A stretch of DNA of 30,359 nucleotides. It comes from an uncultured Lachnospiraceae bacterium (lineage in GTDB: Bacteria > Bacillota_A > Clostridia > Lachnospirales > Lachnospiraceae). Both the position numbers and the translations under genes were made by a program. The notes beneath the pieces were generated by a model. That model did no database searches. It worked only from the letters and a program-made list of their open reading frames with translations, and was not told where the DNA came from. Positions 1-8,250 of the stretch are shown here, piece by piece. The stretch covers positions 1-30,359 of the forward strand of contig CAMYVI010000005.1 of NCBI GenBank assembly GCA_947302185.1. Direction: 5' to 3'. Each line of letters starts with the position of its first letter. Positions within the stretch are counted from its first letter, which is position 1.

Positions 1-386
1 GAAACTTTGCAAATATGGAAGAACACATGATGCGCCACGCCGCCATTCTTCGCCCGAAATTTGAACTTGTCGAGTCGACACTCCAAAGAGAAATCGGCGA
101 CTTGGAAATCGGAACGTGGACGAATCCGAAGGGCGGTTACTTCATTTCCTTCGATTCGCTTGACGGCTGCGCCAAGAGAATCGTCGCGAAGGCTGCCGAG
201 GCAGGCGTTCGTCTGACGGATGCGGGCGCGACATTCCCGTACGGAATAGATCCGAGAGACAGAAATATCCGAATCGCACCATCCTATCCGACGGAGAAGG
301 AACTCAGAAAGGCAACCGAGGTATTTGTCCTCGCAGTTAAGCTTGTGAGCGTGCAGAAATACCTCTGGGAAAAGGGATCCAAATAA
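1..386 (+). CDS. PLP-dependent aminotransferase, C-terminal fragment (5' end outside window)
   Basis: The reading frame is open from the window edge, so only the C-terminal ~128 residues are visible and the true start lies upstream. The fragment has the small-domain signature of a fold-type I aminotransferase: WTNPKGGYFISFD, then GVRLTDAGATFPYG, then the IRIAPSYPTEKEL segment. In that last segment the Arg is the usual residue contacting the substrate alpha-carboxylate. The wording resembles the family Pfam calls Asp_aminotransf (PF12897, subgroup Ic aspartate aminotransferases) more than classical AspC. The expected role is cytosolic transfer of an amino group between an amino acid such as aspartate and a 2-oxo acid. 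Substrate specificity cannot be read from this piece. A GC-rich hairpin follows the stop codon and separates it from the next gene. Confidence 0.75.
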   Translation, partial: NFANMEEHMMRHAAILRPKFELVESTLQREIGDLEIGTWTNPKGGYFISFDSLDGCAKRIVAKAAEAGVRLTDAGATFPYGIDPRDRNIRIAPSYPTEKELRKATEVFVLAVKLVSVQKYLWEKGSK

Positions 387-389
387 CCG

Positions 390-417
390 GCAGCTGCCCG
401 GCAGACCCGGCAGCTGC
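390..417 (+). terminator. GC-rich hairpin after the aminotransferase gene (weak terminator candidate)
   Basis: Two arms containing GCAGCTGC and CCGG (390-401 and 407-417) can pair around a 5-nt loop with one bulged base. Only a broken T-rich stretch follows (TATTTCCTATATCTT), so an intrinsic terminator is possible but not convincing. Confidence 0.35.
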
Positions 418-452
418 ACGTATTTCCTATATCTTATGTAAGGGGTAAAAGA

Positions 453-2594
453 ATGGATAACGAAAGAAGGGATTCGATATCCGACAGAAACAAGTGGGAG
501 AAAGACTATTCTTTAGAGGACATAATGAGCAGGGAAGAGGCGCTGAAGGCCGTCTATGCCGATAAGTCGGAAGCTGAAAATGCAAATACAGCTGCCGCTC
601 CCACGAACAATTCACAAGAAAAAGAACCGGCTGTGGAAAATACTGCGGACAAGCCGCAAGATTCGACCGACGGCAACGAATCGGAGGAAGATATATCCGA
701 CGAAGTCTTTGAGGACTGGGCTGACAGCCTGACCGGGGAGACCGATGCGGAGAATAATTATTCCAATGAAGACAGGCCGGCGGAGTCGGAAGAGGTGTCC
801 GCAAAGGACGAGAGCGGGAACGGCTCCGGGAAATCCGGCGTCCTGACCGGAGCAGAGAATTCCGACGGAGAATCGAAAGATGCAGACGCGGAGCCTCAGC
901 CCGAAAGCGCCGGAACAGGAGTGAACGGCACAGGTGAGGAGACCGGGGCGGAAAGTCCTGACGGAGAAGCGAAAGCTGCAGACTCCGAATCTCAGCCCGA
1001 AAGCGCCGGAACAGAAGAGAACGGTACTGAAGAGAACGGCACAGGTGAGGAGACCGGGGCGGAAAACTCCGACGGAGAACCGAAAGAGACAGACGCGGAA
1101 TCTCAGCCCGAAAGCGCCGGAACAGAAGAGAACGGTACAGAAGAGGAGACCGGAGCAGAGAATGACGCAGAAGCAAAACCTCCGGTTCCGATCGATCCCG
1201 AAAAAGAGAAAAAGCGCAGAATGATCATCGGCGGCGTTGCCGGTATACTCGTGCTTGCTGCGATTATCGGATCACAGGTCCATAAGCACTATAAGGAATT
1301 CTATACCACGCATTTCTTTTCCGGGACTGTCATCAACGGCATGGATGCATCCAAAAAAACAGTCGACGAGGTCAAGAAGGGCATTAAGGATAATGTCTCG
1401 CATTACTCTCTTACCATAAAGGAGCTGAACCGGAACGAGAAGATCACAGCCGGAAATATCGGCCTCGAATATGTCGATGACGGCAAGGTCGATGAGCTCA
1501 TGGAAGAGCAGGAGGAAGGCAAATGGTTCCTTCATCTCACAGGCGGCACTGATTTTGAAATCAACGCCGGTACGAAGTACGACGAGAATAAAGTGACAGA
1601 GACGATTGCCGGTCTCGAGTGCTTCAAAGAAGAAAATGTGACTAAGCCGCAGGATGCAACTCTCAGGGATGAGAACAATGTTTTCTCTATCCAGGATGAG
1701 GTGGAAGGCAATGAGGTGAATCTTGAAAAGTTCACCGCGGCAGTTAAGAAAGCTCTCGATAAAGGCGAGACATCAATCAACATTGTTAAGGATGATTGCT
1801 ATAATCATCCGAGCGTATACAGAAACGACGAGACGCTGAAAGCCCGGATGGACAAGTGGAACGAGTACATGAGGGTCAACGTCACGTATGCATTCGGCGA
1901 CAACATAGAGGTAGTCAACGGCGATACCGTAAAACCCAATGTTGTGGATGACGGGACAAATGTCGATCTCCCCACAGACTGGATCAGAACCCTTGTCTAC
2001 GGATGGGGCCAGAAATATGATACCTTTGGTCTTGCCAGAGAATTCACGACGCACTCCGGTGAGGTCGTAATGGTCGAGGAAGGCGGAGATTACGGATGGG
2101 TCATTGATAAAGATGTGACCATAGCGGACGTAACGGATGCGATACTGACCGGAGCACAGGGCGAGCGCACGCCGACATTCCTTTACAGCGCGATGGGATG
2201 GGACAACGGAGACCTGACCGGTACCTATGTCGAAGTCAGCATATCCGAGCAGCACCTGTGGTGCTACAAGGATTACGAACTCGTCATGGATACGGATGTT
2301 GTCACCGGACTGCCGACTCCCGAGAGAGGAACAACGAGGGGATGCTTCGCGGTCGACGCCAAGAAGGAAGATGCTGTGCTGGGATCCCTCGATGTTCAGG
2401 GATATGCTTCACCGGTAAGTTTCTGGGCGCCGTTCAACGGAGGACAGGGACTTCATGATGCTCCGTGGAGAGACGATTTCGGCGGAGACATTTACCTCGG
2501 AAACGGATCTCACGGATGCGTGAATATTCCGCCCTGGAATATGGAAACTATTTACAATGCAATTGACATAGGAACAGCAGTGGTAATTTATTGA
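453..2594 (+). CDS. Membrane-anchored L,D-transpeptidase (PG_binding_4 + YkuD)
   Basis: Predicted cell-wall L,D-transpeptidase of 713 residues, which makes 3-3 type peptidoglycan cross-links or attaches proteins to peptide stems. Residues 1-255 are a long acidic, low-complexity segment carrying three near-identical 32-37-residue repeats (132-232). A basic stop (KEKKRR) and one membrane helix (257-273) follow, so this tail should face the cytoplasm. Residues ~285-570 match the PG_binding_4 type domain, which often precedes YkuD or VanW domains in Firmicutes. The C-terminal YkuD domain (~590-713) has the catalytic motif SHGCVN with Cys689 and His687, plus His668 upstream. The start has a purine-rich site (AAGGGG) about 8 nt before the ATG. 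It stands alone, with a palindromic repeat region downstream. The enzyme class is well supported; the physiological cross-link is inferred. Confidence 0.9.
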   Translation: MDNERRDSISDRNKWEKDYSLEDIMSREEALKAVYADKSEAENANTAAAPTNNSQEKEPAVENTADKPQDSTDGNESEEDISDEVFEDWADSLTGETDAENNYSNEDRPAESEEVSAKDESGNGSGKSGVLTGAENSDGESKDADAEPQPESAGTGVNGTGEETGAESPDGEAKAADSESQPESAGTEENGTEENGTGEETGAENSDGEPKETDAESQPESAGTEENGTEEETGAENDAEAKPPVPIDPEKEKKRRMIIGGVAGILVLAAIIGSQVHKHYKEFYTTHFFSGTVINGMDASKKTVDEVKKGIKDNVSHYSLTIKELNRNEKITAGNIGLEYVDDGKVDELMEEQEEGKWFLHLTGGTDFEINAGTKYDENKVTETIAGLECFKEENVTKPQDATLRDENNVFSIQDEVEGNEVNLEKFTAAVKKALDKGETSINIVKDDCYNHPSVYRNDETLKARMDKWNEYMRVNVTYAFGDNIEVVNGDTVKPNVVDDGTNVDLPTDWIRTLVYGWGQKYDTFGLAREFTTHSGEVVMVEEGGDYGWVIDKDVTIADVTDAILTGAQGERTPTFLYSAMGWDNGDLTGTYVEVSISEQHLWCYKDYELVMDTDVVTGLPTPERGTTRGCFAVDAKKEDAVLGSLDVQGYASPVSFWAPFNGGQGLHDAPWRDDFGGDIYLGNGSHGCVNIPPWNMETIYNAIDIGTAVVIY
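846..1163 (+). repeat. In-frame tandem repeat inside the L,D-transpeptidase gene
   Basis: Three consecutive copies of 96, 111 and 96 nt (846-941, 942-1052, 1053-1148) plus a 15-nt start of a fourth encode units beginning TGAE(N/S). Each contains QPESAGT and ends in Glu/Gly-rich TEENGTGEE-like runs. All lengths are multiples of three, so copy-number change would keep the frame. The second copy has a short internal duplication of the ENGTEENGT part. Confidence 0.9.
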
Positions 2595-2632
2595 CAGATT
2601 ATTGTAATTAGTCAGCTCCCAGTTTGAAATGT

Positions 2633-2710
2633 CACGAGTATTGCGCGATGAAGCTAAATTTTACTTTGCGCGCATCTCATGACTTAAGCCACGAGTATTG
2701 CGCGATGAAG
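2633..2710. repeat. Direct repeat pair enclosing an imperfect 36-bp palindrome
   Basis: A 21-bp sequence starting CACGAGTATTGCGCGATG occurs identically at 2633-2653 and 2690-2710. Between them, 2669-2683 (CGCGCATCTCATGAC) is complementary to the first part of both copies. With the second copy it forms an imperfect palindrome centred at 2686 (2669-2704): CGCGCA pairs TGCGCG and CTCATGACTT pairs AAGCCACGAG with two mismatches. It lies between the L,D-transpeptidase stop and the sortase start. Confidence 0.8.
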
Positions 2711-2739
2711 AATAAAACCGGGAGTATTAAGCAGGTTAT

Positions 2740-3594
2740 ATGAGGGAAACGGAAAATCACGAAAAAAAAGGCGGGCTCGGCGTGGTCAGGACAATTATCC
2801 TGATAGCGGCATTTGCGGTTCTGATTTATTCGGGATATCAGCTCTTTACGATTTTTTACGGTTACGCCGCCGCCGACAATGAATATGAGGATATTCAGAA
2901 GGAATTCACAAAACCGGTCGCGAAGCCTGAGGACTCTGAACCGGGAACGGAAGAGTCTTCAGCAGAGCAGCCGGTGCAGACGGCGGACGGCAGGTTCATT
3001 GAAGACGCCGAACCTCCGCTCGAAGTAGACTGGGAAGAGCTGAAAAGTGTAAATCCTGATATCGTCGGATGGATTTATGTGGATGCGGAAAGCGGAATCA
3101 GTTATCCGGTCTGCCGGACCACGGATAATGAGTACTATCTGCACAGGACTTTTCGCAGAGAATCATTATTTGCCGGGGCTATATTCGAAGATTTCTGCAA
3201 TTCGCCGGATTTCTCAGATCCCAATACGATCGTCTATGGGCACAATATGAAGAGCGGCAGTATGTTCGGTATGCTGAAAAGGCTGAAAGAACAGTCGAGG
3301 TATGATTCGGCGCCGTATTTCTGGATCCTGACGCCGAAGGGCAACTACAGATATCATATTTATGCGGCTTTCAATGCGCCGGTGAATTCGGATGTCTATA
3401 TGCTCTTCTCAAAGCAGGGGAAGGAATTTCTTGAGTGGGAGACGAAGATGCAGAGTTTTTCGGAAGTCTCCAACTCGGTACCGCTTGCCGAAGACGATTT
3501 CACAGTGACTTTGTCGACATGTACGAGTGATGAATCAACTCGCTGCGTGGTCCTGGGAAAATTGGTTTCTACTGCAAGACCCTCAAAGCAATGA
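2740..3594 (+). CDS. srtB: Class B sortase
   Basis: Cysteine transpeptidase of 284 residues that joins sorting-signal proteins to the cell wall or builds pili on the outer face of the membrane. An N-terminal membrane helix (about 15-37) orients the enzyme outward and a Glu/Pro-rich linker follows (60-95). The catalytic domain starts at VDWEELKSVNPDIVGWI, typical of class B. The triad is visible: His168 in VYGHNM, Cys261 in TLSTCTSDE and Arg268 in TRCVVLGKL. Length fits the family. The ribosome binding site is poor (only GCAGG just before ATATG). No canonical sortase substrate is encoded next to it, so its targets are unknown. The gene ends inside an intrinsic terminator. Confidence 0.92.
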   Translation: MRETENHEKKGGLGVVRTIILIAAFAVLIYSGYQLFTIFYGYAAADNEYEDIQKEFTKPVAKPEDSEPGTEESSAEQPVQTADGRFIEDAEPPLEVDWEELKSVNPDIVGWIYVDAESGISYPVCRTTDNEYYLHRTFRRESLFAGAIFEDFCNSPDFSDPNTIVYGHNMKSGSMFGMLKRLKEQSRYDSAPYFWILTPKGNYRYHIYAAFNAPVNSDVYMLFSKQGKEFLEWETKMQSFSEVSNSVPLAEDDFTVTLSTCTSDESTRCVVLGKLVSTARPSKQ

Positions 3595-3611
3595 TTCTTT
3601 GAGGGTTTTTC
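3579..3611 (+). terminator. Intrinsic terminator of srtB, overlapping its stop codon
   Basis: A perfect 10-bp stem (ACCCTCAAAG at 3579-3588 with CTTTGAGGGT at 3597-3606) encloses an 8-nt loop and is followed by TTTTTC. The sortase stop codon (3592-3594) lies in the loop, so the last codons form the left arm. Confidence 0.92.
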
Positions 3612-3681
3612 TATAGGTAGTTGCCGCACTCTGTCCGGACGATTTCTTTGAGGAACAAAGTATTGCGATTTTAATCTCTGA

Positions 3682-3720
3682 CGCAGAACTCTCGTGACTT
3701 TGGCCATGAGATGAAAGCGC
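3682..3720. repeat. Second copy of the palindromic element seen at 2669-2704 (diverged, opposite orientation)
   Basis: CTCGTGACTTTGGCCATGAG (3691-3710) is an imperfect 20-bp palindrome flanked by CGC (3682-3684) and GCG (3717-3719). Its reverse complement shares CATCTCATG and CACGAG, in the same order and spacing, with the element before srtB. Together they suggest a small interspersed palindromic family bracketing the sortase gene. Divergence is substantial, so homology is an inference. Confidence 0.5.
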
Positions 3721-3756
3721 ACAATGAAACTTGTTCTGACATGATCGGCAGGAGTT

Positions 3757-3784
3757 TTGCAATTGCCTGAGCTTTTTCTATATA
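3757..3784 (+). promoter_or_regulatory. Candidate promoter for the sirtuin gene
   Basis: TTGCAA (3757-3762), a 16-bp spacer and TATATA (3779-3784) resemble a sigma-A promoter. Transcription would begin almost at the Shine-Dalgarno sequence, giving a very short leader. The preceding gene ends in a strong terminator, so a promoter is expected in this gap. Confidence 0.4.
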
Positions 3785-3799
3785 AAAGGAGGTACAGAT

Positions 3800-4528
3800 A
3801 TGAGCCGTGAAGTAGAGGAACTGCAGAAAATAATCGATACGCACAACAGGATAGTATTCTTCGGAGGAGCGGGCGTTTCGACCGAGAGCGGAATCCCGGA
3901 TTTCAGGTCGCAGGACGGTCTGTATAATATGAAATATAAGTATCCGCCCGAACAGATCATCAGCCATACTTTTTTTGTGCATGATACGAAAGAGTTCTAT
4001 CGTTTCTATAAGGACAAGATGCTCATTACCGACGTAGAGCCGAACGCCGCCCACAAAAAGCTTGCCGAGCTGGAAAAAGCCGGAAAACTTTTGGGAATTG
4101 TCACGCAGAACATAGACGGGCTCCATCAGCTTGCCGGGAGCAAAACCATCTACGAGCTGCACGGTTCTATCCACAGGAACTATTGTACAAAGTGCCGAAA
4201 GTTCTTCGGACCGGACTATCTGAAAGAGAGCGATGACATTCCCAGATGCGATTCCTGCGGCGGAATAATTAAGCCGGATGTAGTTCTCTATGAGGAAGGT
4301 CTGGACAGCGATGTCATTAACGGAGCGGTCCGGGCTATTTCCAGAGCCGACTGCCTGATTATCGGCGGGACGTCACTGGTCGTTTATCCGGCAGCGGGTC
4401 TGATCGATTACTTTAACGGTGACAAGATCGTTCTCATCAACAAGTCGGCTACAACGAGAGATTCAATGGCTGATTTGGTAATCAGAGAGCCGATCGGCCA
4501 GGTATTTTCACAGATTGAGGTTCATTAA
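3800..4528 (+). CDS. cobB: Sir2-family NAD-dependent protein deacylase (sirtuin)
   Basis: Cytosolic NAD-dependent lysine deacylase of 242 residues, the usual length of a single-domain bacterial sirtuin. Visible signatures are the NAD-binding GAGVSTESGIPDFR (23-36), TQNIDGLH (102-109), catalytic His121 in ELHGS, a four-cysteine zinc site (Cys129, Cys132, Cys150, Cys153) and the GGTSLVVYPAAGL segment that closes the Rossmann fold. A strong AAAGGAGG site precedes the ATG. The stop codon overlaps the start of the following secreted protease gene by one base (TAATG), which points to co-transcription and coupled translation. Substrates cannot be inferred, and a link to the protease is only contextual. 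Confidence 0.93.
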   Translation: MSREVEELQKIIDTHNRIVFFGGAGVSTESGIPDFRSQDGLYNMKYKYPPEQIISHTFFVHDTKEFYRFYKDKMLITDVEPNAAHKKLAELEKAGKLLGIVTQNIDGLHQLAGSKTIYELHGSIHRNYCTKCRKFFGPDYLKESDDIPRCDSCGGIIKPDVVLYEEGLDSDVINGAVRAISRADCLIIGGTSLVVYPAAGLIDYFNGDKIVLINKSATTRDSMADLVIREPIGQVFSQIEVH

Positions 4529-7500
4529 TGAAGAGAAACATTTTTTCTAAAATAACGGCTGTTCTCCTGACAGCCGCTCTTGCTATGCCCGCGCAGATGA
4601 ATGTTTACGCATCCGGGGAGAGTGAGATTTCAGCTTATGCAAATTCCGATGTTTCGGAAGACACAGACAAAACATCCGGAAAGGCCGATGCGTTGCGGGG
4701 CTCAGAAGAATATTCCGACGAAGAAGTGACTCCGGCAAATCCGGCAGAAGCCGCAGAACCTGAACCTGAAGCGGCGGAAGCCCCGGATAATGAAGCTGTC
4801 GAGAGTAATGCGGATTCAGATGGAGATTTATCAGCAGAGTCTGTATCAGACGATGTGAATAATTCGTCCGGGCAGACCGAAATTCCGGCTGAGGATGCCG
4901 AGGGCACTGTCACTATTATACATAATGAAGGAAGGCATATTTCCGAGACATTTGCGGATGAAGACGAACTCTGTGCAATGGACTTCTGTGAGGATCCGGA
5001 GGCTGCAGACGGAGAAATCATTCCGGTCCTCGGATATGAAATCACCGCTTCCGATCTGACCCGTGAGGAACTGGTGGGGGCTTCAAATTATCCTTCGGAA
5101 TACTACCCGACGATGGATACAGTTGTCGGTTCACAAGGCTCAAAACAGACCTGCTGGGTATATGCAGCCATGACATGTGCTGAGAGATCTCTCATTAAGG
5201 GCGGCTTAACAGATAGTATCAATCTGTCTGAAAAACACCTTCTCTACGGATATTATAATCGTGACGGTGATAACGGAAAGCCTGCTCAATTCTTTAGCTG
5301 GTACAATACGACCGGCTCATTTTACATGGCGGTCGCTGCCATGGCAGATCTGCTTGGGGCTGCGGATGAAAATAAATATCCGTACACATATGATGCGCTG
5401 TCTAAGGACCAGTACACCGATGATATCGCACACCTTGAGGAAGCGATCTTTCTTCCTAATTACCCGACCGATTCATCTTCCTGGAAGCAGGACCTTTGGA
5501 ATACTGTCACAGACCGGCTCAAAGGAGTCATAATGGAAAACGGGGCTGTCTGGGTATCTGTCTTTTCGGCAAATAAGCATTCCACCACTGAGTGGTACAC
5601 CGAATGGCCGAATAAATCCGTTAAGGACAGCGATGGAAATGTCACGGTTACCTATCTGGAAAAGCCCGGCGCAGATCATGCCGTTGCCATTGAGGGATGG
5701 AATGACGAGAAAGTCATCCCCGGTGCAGAGAAACCCGGTGCATGGTATGTTCATAACTCCTGGGGAGATAATTGGGGAGAAGGAGGACATTGCTGGGTTT
5801 CATATGAAGACGCTTCTCTGAATAATCCGGTGTCCTACCGCATGGAACAGTCCGTGCCGGGAAAGATGCTTGATACCGAGGTGTTCTCCCATACCGGAAC
5901 AGGGTTCTGCGGCAAGATGCTAAATTCTACTCATGAAAATTACGGTGTTAATGTTTTCACGACCGATCATGCTGTCTCCATAGACTCGGTGGGCTTTTAC
6001 AATGTTTCGAACGCCAATAATTATCAGGTCGAGTTGATTACAAATATTGCAGACCCATTAGATCCTGTCAGCGGAACCGTTGCCGCAAGCGCCGGGGGAA
6101 GCGTCCCGGGAAACGGCTTCCACAGAGTGAGGCTCAATAAAAGTGTGGCTATAGGGAGAGGAGAGACGTTTGCGGTCAAAGCGGTCTGTTCAAATGATGC
6201 GGGAAAGCAGTATACCACGTTTGAAGGACCTACCAGCAACCTGAGAGATACTTTCTGCAAGGAAGGTGAATCATATTTTTATTACAAGGGAATACCTTAC
6301 GATTGCGCTACCACTGAGAATTTATCACGCCAGTCACTGTCAAAAGATTACCGCAGTCCCTGTATCTATGCCTACGGCAACGAGGTTCAGGGGCTTCAGG
6401 TCATCGGAGAGGTTAAGACTGCATACCTCGGCGATACATTTGCGCTGGAAGCATATCTTGCGGATGATACTGACAGAGACATTAAGGTGGACCCGATCTG
6501 GACCAGTGATGAAGAGGGCGTCACTGTATCGGAGGACGGTACCGTCACGGTGACTGACAGTGCGCTGACGGGACATGTAACCGTAATTGCCGACTATGCA
6601 GGCGTTCAGGGAAAATATGGCTTTGATGTTATTGCCGATGCGTCGGAAAGCGATCTGTCCGGTCTCAGACTGATCGGTGTGCCGGACAGTGCACTTGTGA
6701 TCGGACCCGAGGAGAAGAGCGACGAGGGAGGCTGCGCCGTCATCACCAAAGCTGCCGGTGATGCTCCCGAACTCGGATTTATATTCGAGAAAGCGGAGAC
6801 GGGTTATTACAGAATAGAGAATTTCTATACAGGTCTGATGATGACTCTCGACGAAGAAGACGGAGTGGGTGTCAGCTATATCACTCAGATGCCGCGGTCG
6901 GAAAGCGATGCTCAGCTGTGGAGAATTCTTAAGGCGGAAGGCGGTTTTATTATCCAGAATAAGAGCAGCGGGAGCTGTCTCGAAATCTATGAATCCCAGC
7001 AGGATGAGGGAGAATTCATTGTAGCAGTCGGTCAGAATCTTCAGGCGGCATCAGTCTGGACGATCACGGAGACAATGGCCGATATCGGAAAAGCCACAAT
7101 GACTGTCCCGGCTTCGGCTGCGCTGATAGACGGCGAGGCGACAGTGGACGTGAAAGTAGTCTACGGCTATCGGACGCTTGAACCCGATACCCACTATACC
7201 ATCTCTTTCAGCGATAACGAAAAACCCGGAACTGCTACCGTGACGGCGGCAGGCACCGGTTATATGGCCGGTACGAAGAAGGGAACCTTTATCGCCGTGA
7301 AATCTGCGGAGACGATCATATCCGGAAAGAATTATATGATTGTACCGGTCAAGGGACCGACACGGGCCGTCACCGTTGAGAAAGGAAGTGTACTTCCGAA
7401 CGCGAGAATCTATCTGAGTGCCCAGCAGAATTCCGAGGCTCAGAAATTCATCTTCACAAAGAATTCGGGAGGGACGTATACACTTACGGATCAGAAATCC

Positions 7501-8193
7501 GATTATGTTGCCGGAATCCGTAACAACCAGACTTCCAGTGCGTCATCCCTTGAGACGCAGCCGGATACCGGCATAAAATTCCAGCGATGGACGCTTAAAA
7601 AGCATGATGACGGAAGCTACAGTATTCTGAATAATGCTACCAATATGGCCGTCTATCTGGTCGGAGGGAAAATTACGGCGGGGACATACATCGCACAGGC
7701 AGCTTATTCGGGCAGCATAAATCAGCGGTTCTATCTGGTCGAGACGACTGCGACGCCGCATACATACAGTCACTCGTATACGATCCGTGCGGCGGGAAAG
7801 ACCTCACTTGCCCTTGAGATTACGAATGCCTCAAAGACGAGCGGTGCAAATGCGCGTCTCTTCACATATTCCGGCGGTGCCTCTCAGAAGTTCCGCCTGA
7901 TGTACAGCGGAAACGGTTACTACCGGATCATGAACGAGAATTCCGGTAAAGTGCTCGGCATCAAGGGAGATACGAAAGAAAACGGGGCAAATGTCCGGCA
8001 GGCGACCTGGAGCAATGCATCCGGGCAGCGCTGGAAGGTAGTCAGCAAATCAGACGGATCGGTGGTGCTTCAAAGTGCGCTCGGTACAGCTCTCGATATT
8101 TACGGAGGAACCATTAAGTCCGCGACAAATGTTGACTCCTGGGCTGTGAATTCAACAGCCGCACAGAAATGGAAGATGGTAAAGATTTCCTGA
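4528..8193 (+). CDS. Secreted papain-like (C1) cysteine protease with lectin-like, Ig-like and ricin-type modules
   Basis: Large exported protein of 1221 residues. A signal peptide (about 1-28, cleavage near VYA-SG) leads into an acidic linker (30-160). The C1 peptidase domain (~185-440) has oxyanion Gln203, Cys209 in QTCW, His384 in ADHAV and Asn410 in HNSWG, with papain-like spacing (Gln to Cys, 6 residues). Residues ~448-617 fit the lectin-like domain that commonly follows such peptidases in Firmicutes. Then come a Big-like beta domain (~622-702), ricin-like segments with QLW/QKW-type repeats (~710-848), a second Ig-like repeat (~855-923) and further ricin-type beta-trefoil repeats to the C-terminus (ending AAQKWKMVKIS). 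It likely degrades extracellular protein while binding glycans. No sortase signal, SLH domain or membrane tail is present, so release or non-covalent binding is likely. The start is fixed by the 1-nt overlap with cobB and the signal peptide. Confidence 0.9.
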   Translation: MKRNIFSKITAVLLTAALAMPAQMNVYASGESEISAYANSDVSEDTDKTSGKADALRGSEEYSDEEVTPANPAEAAEPEPEAAEAPDNEAVESNADSDGDLSAESVSDDVNNSSGQTEIPAEDAEGTVTIIHNEGRHISETFADEDELCAMDFCEDPEAADGEIIPVLGYEITASDLTREELVGASNYPSEYYPTMDTVVGSQGSKQTCWVYAAMTCAERSLIKGGLTDSINLSEKHLLYGYYNRDGDNGKPAQFFSWYNTTGSFYMAVAAMADLLGAADENKYPYTYDALSKDQYTDDIAHLEEAIFLPNYPTDSSSWKQDLWNTVTDRLKGVIMENGAVWVSVFSANKHSTTEWYTEWPNKSVKDSDGNVTVTYLEKPGADHAVAIEGWNDEKVIPGAEKPGAWYVHNSWGDNWGEGGHCWVSYEDASLNNPVSYRMEQSVPGKMLDTEVFSHTGTGFCGKMLNSTHENYGVNVFTTDHAVSIDSVGFYNVSNANNYQVELITNIADPLDPVSGTVAASAGGSVPGNGFHRVRLNKSVAIGRGETFAVKAVCSNDAGKQYTTFEGPTSNLRDTFCKEGESYFYYKGIPYDCATTENLSRQSLSKDYRSPCIYAYGNEVQGLQVIGEVKTAYLGDTFALEAYLADDTDRDIKVDPIWTSDEEGVTVSEDGTVTVTDSALTGHVTVIADYAGVQGKYGFDVIADASESDLSGLRLIGVPDSALVIGPEEKSDEGGCAVITKAAGDAPELGFIFEKAETGYYRIENFYTGLMMTLDEEDGVGVSYITQMPRSESDAQLWRILKAEGGFIIQNKSSGSCLEIYESQQDEGEFIVAVGQNLQAASVWTITETMADIGKATMTVPASAALIDGEATVDVKVVYGYRTLEPDTHYTISFSDNEKPGTATVTAAGTGYMAGTKKGTFIAVKSAETIISGKNYMIVPVKGPTRAVTVEKGSVLPNARIYLSAQQNSEAQKFIFTKNSGGTYTLTDQKSDYVAGIRNNQTSSASSLETQPDTGIKFQRWTLKKHDDGSYSILNNATNMAVYLVGGKITAGTYIAQAAYSGSINQRFYLVETTATPHTYSHSYTIRAAGKTSLALEITNASKTSGANARLFTYSGGASQKFRLMYSGNGYYRIMNENSGKVLGIKGDTKENGANVRQATWSNASGQRWKVVSKSDGSVVLQSALGTALDIYGGTIKSATNVDSWAVNSTAAQKWKMVKIS

Positions 8194-8204
8194 ACGAATG
8201 CGGA

Positions 8205-8228
8205 AAGCGGCAGCTTCGCGGCTGCCCG
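8205..8228 (+). other. Intercistronic stem-loop
   Basis: GGCAGC and GCTGCC can pair around TTCGCG in the 57-nt gap between the protease and the next gene. No T-run follows, so this is more likely an mRNA processing or stability element than a terminator. The downstream gene has its own GAGGAAAA ribosome binding site. Confidence 0.4.
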
Positions 8229-8250
8229 AACAGTTACACGAGGAAAAACT

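Noticed and set aside
427..1176. 249-codon Arg/Leu/Ser-rich open frame on the minus strand
   Set aside because: It is the complement of the repeat-rich acidic tail of the L,D-transpeptidase. The composition is an artefact and it has no ribosome site.
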